Shown: positions 5,964 to 8,725 of the stretch, piece after piece
Layout: each line of letters starts with the position of its first letter
How positions within the stretch are numbered: the stretch's first letter is position 1
Assembly: GCA_902475025.1 (NCBI GenBank)
Contig: CABRXX010000089.1
Coordinates: 1-8,725, forward strand
From: Merdiplasma sp905207905
GTDB taxonomy: Bacteria > Bacillota > Clostridia > Lachnospirales > Lachnospiraceae
Length of the DNA: 8,725 nt
Direction of reading: 5' to 3'
Made by a program: the position numbers and the translations under genes
Notes under the pieces: generated by a model
Database searches by the model: none
Told to the model about the DNA's origin: nothing
The model's input: only the letters and a program-made list of their open reading frames with translations

Positions 5964-8321
5964 ATGAAGAATATCAAACAGATCTGGTACAGAACCGGCT
6001 TTAAATGGTTTAATTGGATCCTTCAGGGAGTTTTGCTGAGTATTCTGCTGCTGTGCCTTTCCAATGGTTTTTATTGGATGGAAGGAAGTTTCAGCCTGTC
6101 AGAGCTGGGAAAGAGTTTTGAGGAAACTTCTGTGTTTTTTCAGCAGGTAGAGCAGACTGTGCGCCAGAAAATTGAAAGTGATGAGAACCGGGAGCTTTTT
6201 GAGGTGGGGGGAGTGTATGATGAGAATCAGGAGGTGGATATTCGTCAGTACGCTTCCGGGACAAGGGATCCTGCCAGTTTGAACCTGAATTTGACTTACC
6301 GGATCAAAGATCTGATGGATTTTTATCAAAACGGGCTGTCTCAGATGGAAGAAGTTATTCAGGATCTTATGGATTCTCAGAAGTCGGATTATGAGATTGG
6401 CGGACAGCTTTTTTCACAGTCCGCTGATCTGGAGACGGTGATGCCAGTGTCTGGGAGCAGTCTTGCGGATTATGCAAGGATGAATGTGACGCCCCCTCTG
6501 GCGCTGCTGGAATATTATCAGATGCTCTGTATTACCAGCAGAGATATTTTCAGGAGATATCAGGAGTACACCGCTGCCCTGGAGTATCCGGTGGGTGAGG
6601 AGAACAGCGAGGCTCCCAGCAATATAGGGTATTATGTGGAGAACACTGCCACCAGACAGCGGTACACCAACCTGGGGGTGAAAAGTTTTTCGGCAGCTCA
6701 GCGGATGGTGGAAAACCGGGAAGATTTGTCCTTTCTCTATGAGGGCGAGCGCAGGTTCAATATCATGGTGGCCAATTCGGAATATGTGATGAACGAGGAG
6801 GCTTCCGACTGGTTTATCGGTGCCCGGTTTCTGGGCACAGGGGAAAAAGTGCTGATTGCAGTAGATTTGTCCTATCCGATTGGAGACGGACTTCAGGATC
6901 TGCACCGGGCCTTTGAAAAGAGGGAGCCGATTTTAGTAGCCAGCCTGATTATCGGGATTTGCTGTATTCTGCTGCTGATTTTTCTGATAGTAACAGCCAT
7001 TGCCACCACCGGAAGGAAGGGACCGGATAAAGAGGCGCTGCTTAGCGGGTTTGACCGGATTCCCACTGAGATTTCCGTGGGCTTGAGCCTGATTGGTGGG
7101 ATCATTTTGTATTTTGCGGCAGACTGGCTGGATGGACAGCTGGGACTTTCCTATTACGCAGGACTGTATACAGGGCTGAATATCCGTCTGCTGATTCTTG
7201 TGGCAGAATACTGGATCTTTCTGGCATGTTTCTTAAGTCTGGTGAGGCGGAACAAGGCCCAGACGCTGTGGAGCAACAGCGTCTGCTATGCAGTGATTTT
7301 AGGATGTCGGCAGGTGTACAGTGCCAGGAGGAATTCGAAGCGTCTGGTGCTCGGGTATATTATTTTCTTTGCATTAAATATTTTCTTTCTGGGATTTTTC
7401 GGTTTTGCCGGCGTGGTGATGGCAGTAGTCATTGATATGGCGGTGTTGCTGTATCTGATGCGCAGCGAGGTGGGCAAGCAGAGCGTCTGGGAAGGGCTGA
7501 ACCAGCTGTCTCAGGGCGAGTTAAGCTATAAGATCGACACCAGACTTCTGACCGGAGAGAGCTTGGCGATGGCTCAGGCGGTGAATGAGATGGGAGACGG
7601 TCTTCAGAGTGCTGTGGATTCTATGCTGAAAAATGAGCGGCTCAAAGCAGAGCTGATCACCAATGTATCCCACGATATCAAGACACCCCTTACTTCTATC
7701 ATTAATTATGTGGATCTGTTAAAGCGGGAAGAGCTGAACAATCCAAAAGCTTCCGAATATCTGAAAGTGCTGGAACAGAAATCTCAGAGACTCCGGCAAT
7801 TGACGGAGGATCTGATCGAAGCCAGCAAGATCAGCACCGGAAATATTGAACTTCACCCTCAGAAGCTGAATCTTTCCCAGATGCTGCAGCAGGCTTACGG
7901 AGAGTTTGCAGAGCGTCTGGAAGAACGGAAACTGGAGGCAGTCCTTAAGCTGGAGAAGGAACCGCTGCTGGTGGAGGCAGACGGGCGGCAGCTTTGGCGA
8001 ATCTTTGAAAACCTTCTGGGAAATATTGTAAAGTATGCTCAGGAGGATACGAAGGTTGTGCTGGAACTGAAAAAGACAGATCAGGCGGCAGAGATCATTT
8101 TTCAGAATACATCCGGACAAAGGATACAGGTCAGCGCTCAGGATCTTCAGGAGCGGTTTGTACGGGGAGATTTAAGCCGCAATACAGAGGGCAGCGGTCT
8201 TGGGCTTTCCATTGCCAAGAGTCTTACGGAGATGATGAAGGGCAGATTTGAGGTGACGCTGGAAGGTGATTCCTTCCAGGCAAAACTTCAGTTTCCTCTG
8301 GCAGAAGTTCCTGAACTATAA
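5964..8321 (+). CDS. Membrane sensor histidine kinase with large extracytoplasmic domain
   Basis: The product is 785 residues from the ATG at 5964, which has AAGGAG nine bases upstream. The TTG at 5922 that extends the frame lacks a properly spaced site. Hydrophobic segments at about 16-37, 323-346, 371-387, 407-427, 461-478 and 480-499 suggest six membrane helices. About 285 residues (38-321) would lie outside and match no sensor domain I recognise. A HAMP-like signalling helix (about 500-555) leads to the H-box with H570 (NVSHDIKTPLTS), the N-box at about 682-690 (ENLLGNIVK) and the G2 box GSGLGL (743-748). The G1 position reads QNTSG (714-718) instead of DxGxG, so its adenine-binding Asp is missing. 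RFVRGDLSRNTEGSG is shared with VanS-like kinases. It presumably phosphorylates the regulator encoded just upstream. Confidence 0.94.
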   Translation: MKNIKQIWYRTGFKWFNWILQGVLLSILLLCLSNGFYWMEGSFSLSELGKSFEETSVFFQQVEQTVRQKIESDENRELFEVGGVYDENQEVDIRQYASGTRDPASLNLNLTYRIKDLMDFYQNGLSQMEEVIQDLMDSQKSDYEIGGQLFSQSADLETVMPVSGSSLADYARMNVTPPLALLEYYQMLCITSRDIFRRYQEYTAALEYPVGEENSEAPSNIGYYVENTATRQRYTNLGVKSFSAAQRMVENREDLSFLYEGERRFNIMVANSEYVMNEEASDWFIGARFLGTGEKVLIAVDLSYPIGDGLQDLHRAFEKREPILVASLIIGICCILLLIFLIVTAIATTGRKGPDKEALLSGFDRIPTEISVGLSLIGGIILYFAADWLDGQLGLSYYAGLYTGLNIRLLILVAEYWIFLACFLSLVRRNKAQTLWSNSVCYAVILGCRQVYSARRNSKRLVLGYIIFFALNIFFLGFFGFAGVVMAVVIDMAVLLYLMRSEVGKQSVWEGLNQLSQGELSYKIDTRLLTGESLAMAQAVNEMGDGLQSAVDSMLKNERLKAELITNVSHDIKTPLTSIINYVDLLKREELNNPKASEYLKVLEQKSQRLRQLTEDLIEASKISTGNIELHPQKLNLSQMLQQAYGEFAERLEERKLEAVLKLEKEPLLVEADGRQLWRIFENLLGNIVKYAQEDTKVVLELKKTDQAAEIIFQNTSGQRIQVSAQDLQERFVRGDLSRNTEGSGLGLSIAKSLTEMMKGRFEVTLEGDSFQAKLQFPLAEVPEL

Positions 8322-8349
8322 AAAAACTGTGAATTCTGTTCTATGATTG

Positions 8350-8390
8350 TTGACACAAATCTGGATTGGGGGTACCATACTTTCTATAAT
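8350..8390 (+). promoter_or_regulatory. Promoter region for the zinc-ribbon membrane protein gene
   Basis: A consensus -35 TTGACA (8350-8355) has TACCAT 17 bp downstream (8373-8378), and a consensus -10 TATAAT lies at 8385-8390. TTGACA and TATAAT are 29 bp apart, too far for one promoter. Either TTGACA works with TACCAT, or TATAAT works with the poor TGGATT (8362-8367) at 17 bp. I cannot decide which. Confidence 0.5.
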
Positions 8391-8415
8391 GCCCTGAAGA
8401 AAGGTGGATTTATTC

Positions 8416-8725
8416 ATGAAGGAACGGTTTATGAGGTTTATGTCCGGCAGATATGGGACAGATGATTTTTCAAAATTTATTTTGGGGGCCTCCCTGGTTT
8501 TGATGGTTTTGAATCTGTTTCTGAGGTTCCGATTTTTGAATACCGTGATTTTGCTTCTGCTGGTCTATGTGTATTTCAGGATGTTTTCCAAAAATATCCA
8601 GAAGCGGTACCAGGAGAATGCCAAATACCTGCAGGCCAAGGAGCGGGTGGCATCTGTATTTCAGAAGGAGAAGCGGATTGCCCAGGATCGGAAAACCCAT
8701 CATATTTACAAGTGTCCCAACTGTA
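8416..8725 (+). CDS. Small two-helix membrane protein with C-terminal zinc ribbon (truncated by window end)
   Basis: The ATG at 8416 follows AAAGGTGG (8400-8407) at eight bases. The frame stays open to the window edge, giving 103 residues. Residues 19-36 and 40-56 are hydrophobic and look like a membrane hairpin. A basic, charged helix follows (57-95, with NIQKRYQENAKYLQAKERV). The visible end HHIYKCPNC (C100, C103) is the first knuckle of a treble-clef or zinc-ribbon motif, whose second Cys pair would lie beyond the window. I recall similar 'MRFM.GRYG...FRMFSKN..KR..EN' proteins in Clostridia, annotated only as zinc-ribbon or hypothetical. Function is unknown. It lies 94 nt after the kinase with its own probable promoter, so it need not belong to the operon. 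Confidence 0.8.
   Translation, partial: MKERFMRFMSGRYGTDDFSKFILGASLVLMVLNLFLRFRFLNTVILLLLVYVYFRMFSKNIQKRYQENAKYLQAKERVASVFQKEKRIAQDRKTHHIYKCPNC

Noticed and set aside
7261..7284. Perfect 8-bp inverted repeat AGACGCTG/CAGCGTCT inside the kinase gene
   Set aside because: It is isolated, within coding sequence and has no U-run or other signal, so it is probably incidental to codon choice.

Overview
The window looks like chromosomal DNA of a Bacillota (Clostridia) bacterium, most likely a Lachnospiraceae-type gut anaerobe. This rests on moderate G+C, strong AGGAGG-type ribosome sites, TTGACA/TATAAT-type promoters, and protein styles I recall from that family: a VanR-like regulator, a kinase with RFVRGD-SRNTEGSGLGL in its ATP-binding end, and a small two-helix membrane protein with a zinc ribbon. 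The species cannot be named from the sequence. No mobile element, CRISPR array, tRNA or rRNA is visible.

Layout. (1) Positions 1-202 hold the C-terminal end of an unrecognised helical protein on the + strand, closed by an intrinsic terminator (221-248). (2) On the - strand a two-gene unit runs malQ (4-alpha-glucanotransferase, 2681 to 1137) then plsC-type acyltransferase (1124 to 387). It ends at a hairpin with U-runs on both strands (334-366). Its promoter is clear (-35 TTGCCA, 17 bp, -10 TATAAT) and moves the malQ start 75 nt downstream of the longest ORF. A hairpin sits at the predicted 5' end of the mRNA. (3) Back-to-back with it, a + strand promoter (TAGACA, 17 bp, TATAAT) drives a glyoxalase/VOC-family metalloenzyme (2937-3308), followed by pyruvate kinase (3418-4848). 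(4) A 360-nt gap (4849-5208) precedes a two-component system. It contains phased TTAAR-like boxes, an extended -10 (TGCTAGACT) and a 127-nt imperfect inverted repeat (5013-5139) that would fold into a long rod in the mRNA leader. (5) The two-component pair follows: an OmpR/VanR-type response regulator (5209-5910) and a 785-residue, probably six-helix histidine kinase (5964-8321). (6) A promoter region (8350-8390) precedes the start of a membrane zinc-ribbon protein that runs off the window (8416-8725).

How the genes relate. malQ, the VOC enzyme and pyk fit central carbon metabolism: maltodextrin processing, dicarbonyl-type metabolite handling and the last step of glycolysis. plsC adds phosphatidic acid synthesis by position in the malQ transcript, not by obvious pathway. 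The regulator and kinase form one signalling unit with unknown signal.

Most of the genes are ordinary housekeeping or accessory genes. The most unusual feature is the long, nested inverted repeat upstream of the response regulator. It could be a structured leader or attenuator, a small RNA, or a remnant of a short palindromic element. I do not see an evident new multi-gene system.
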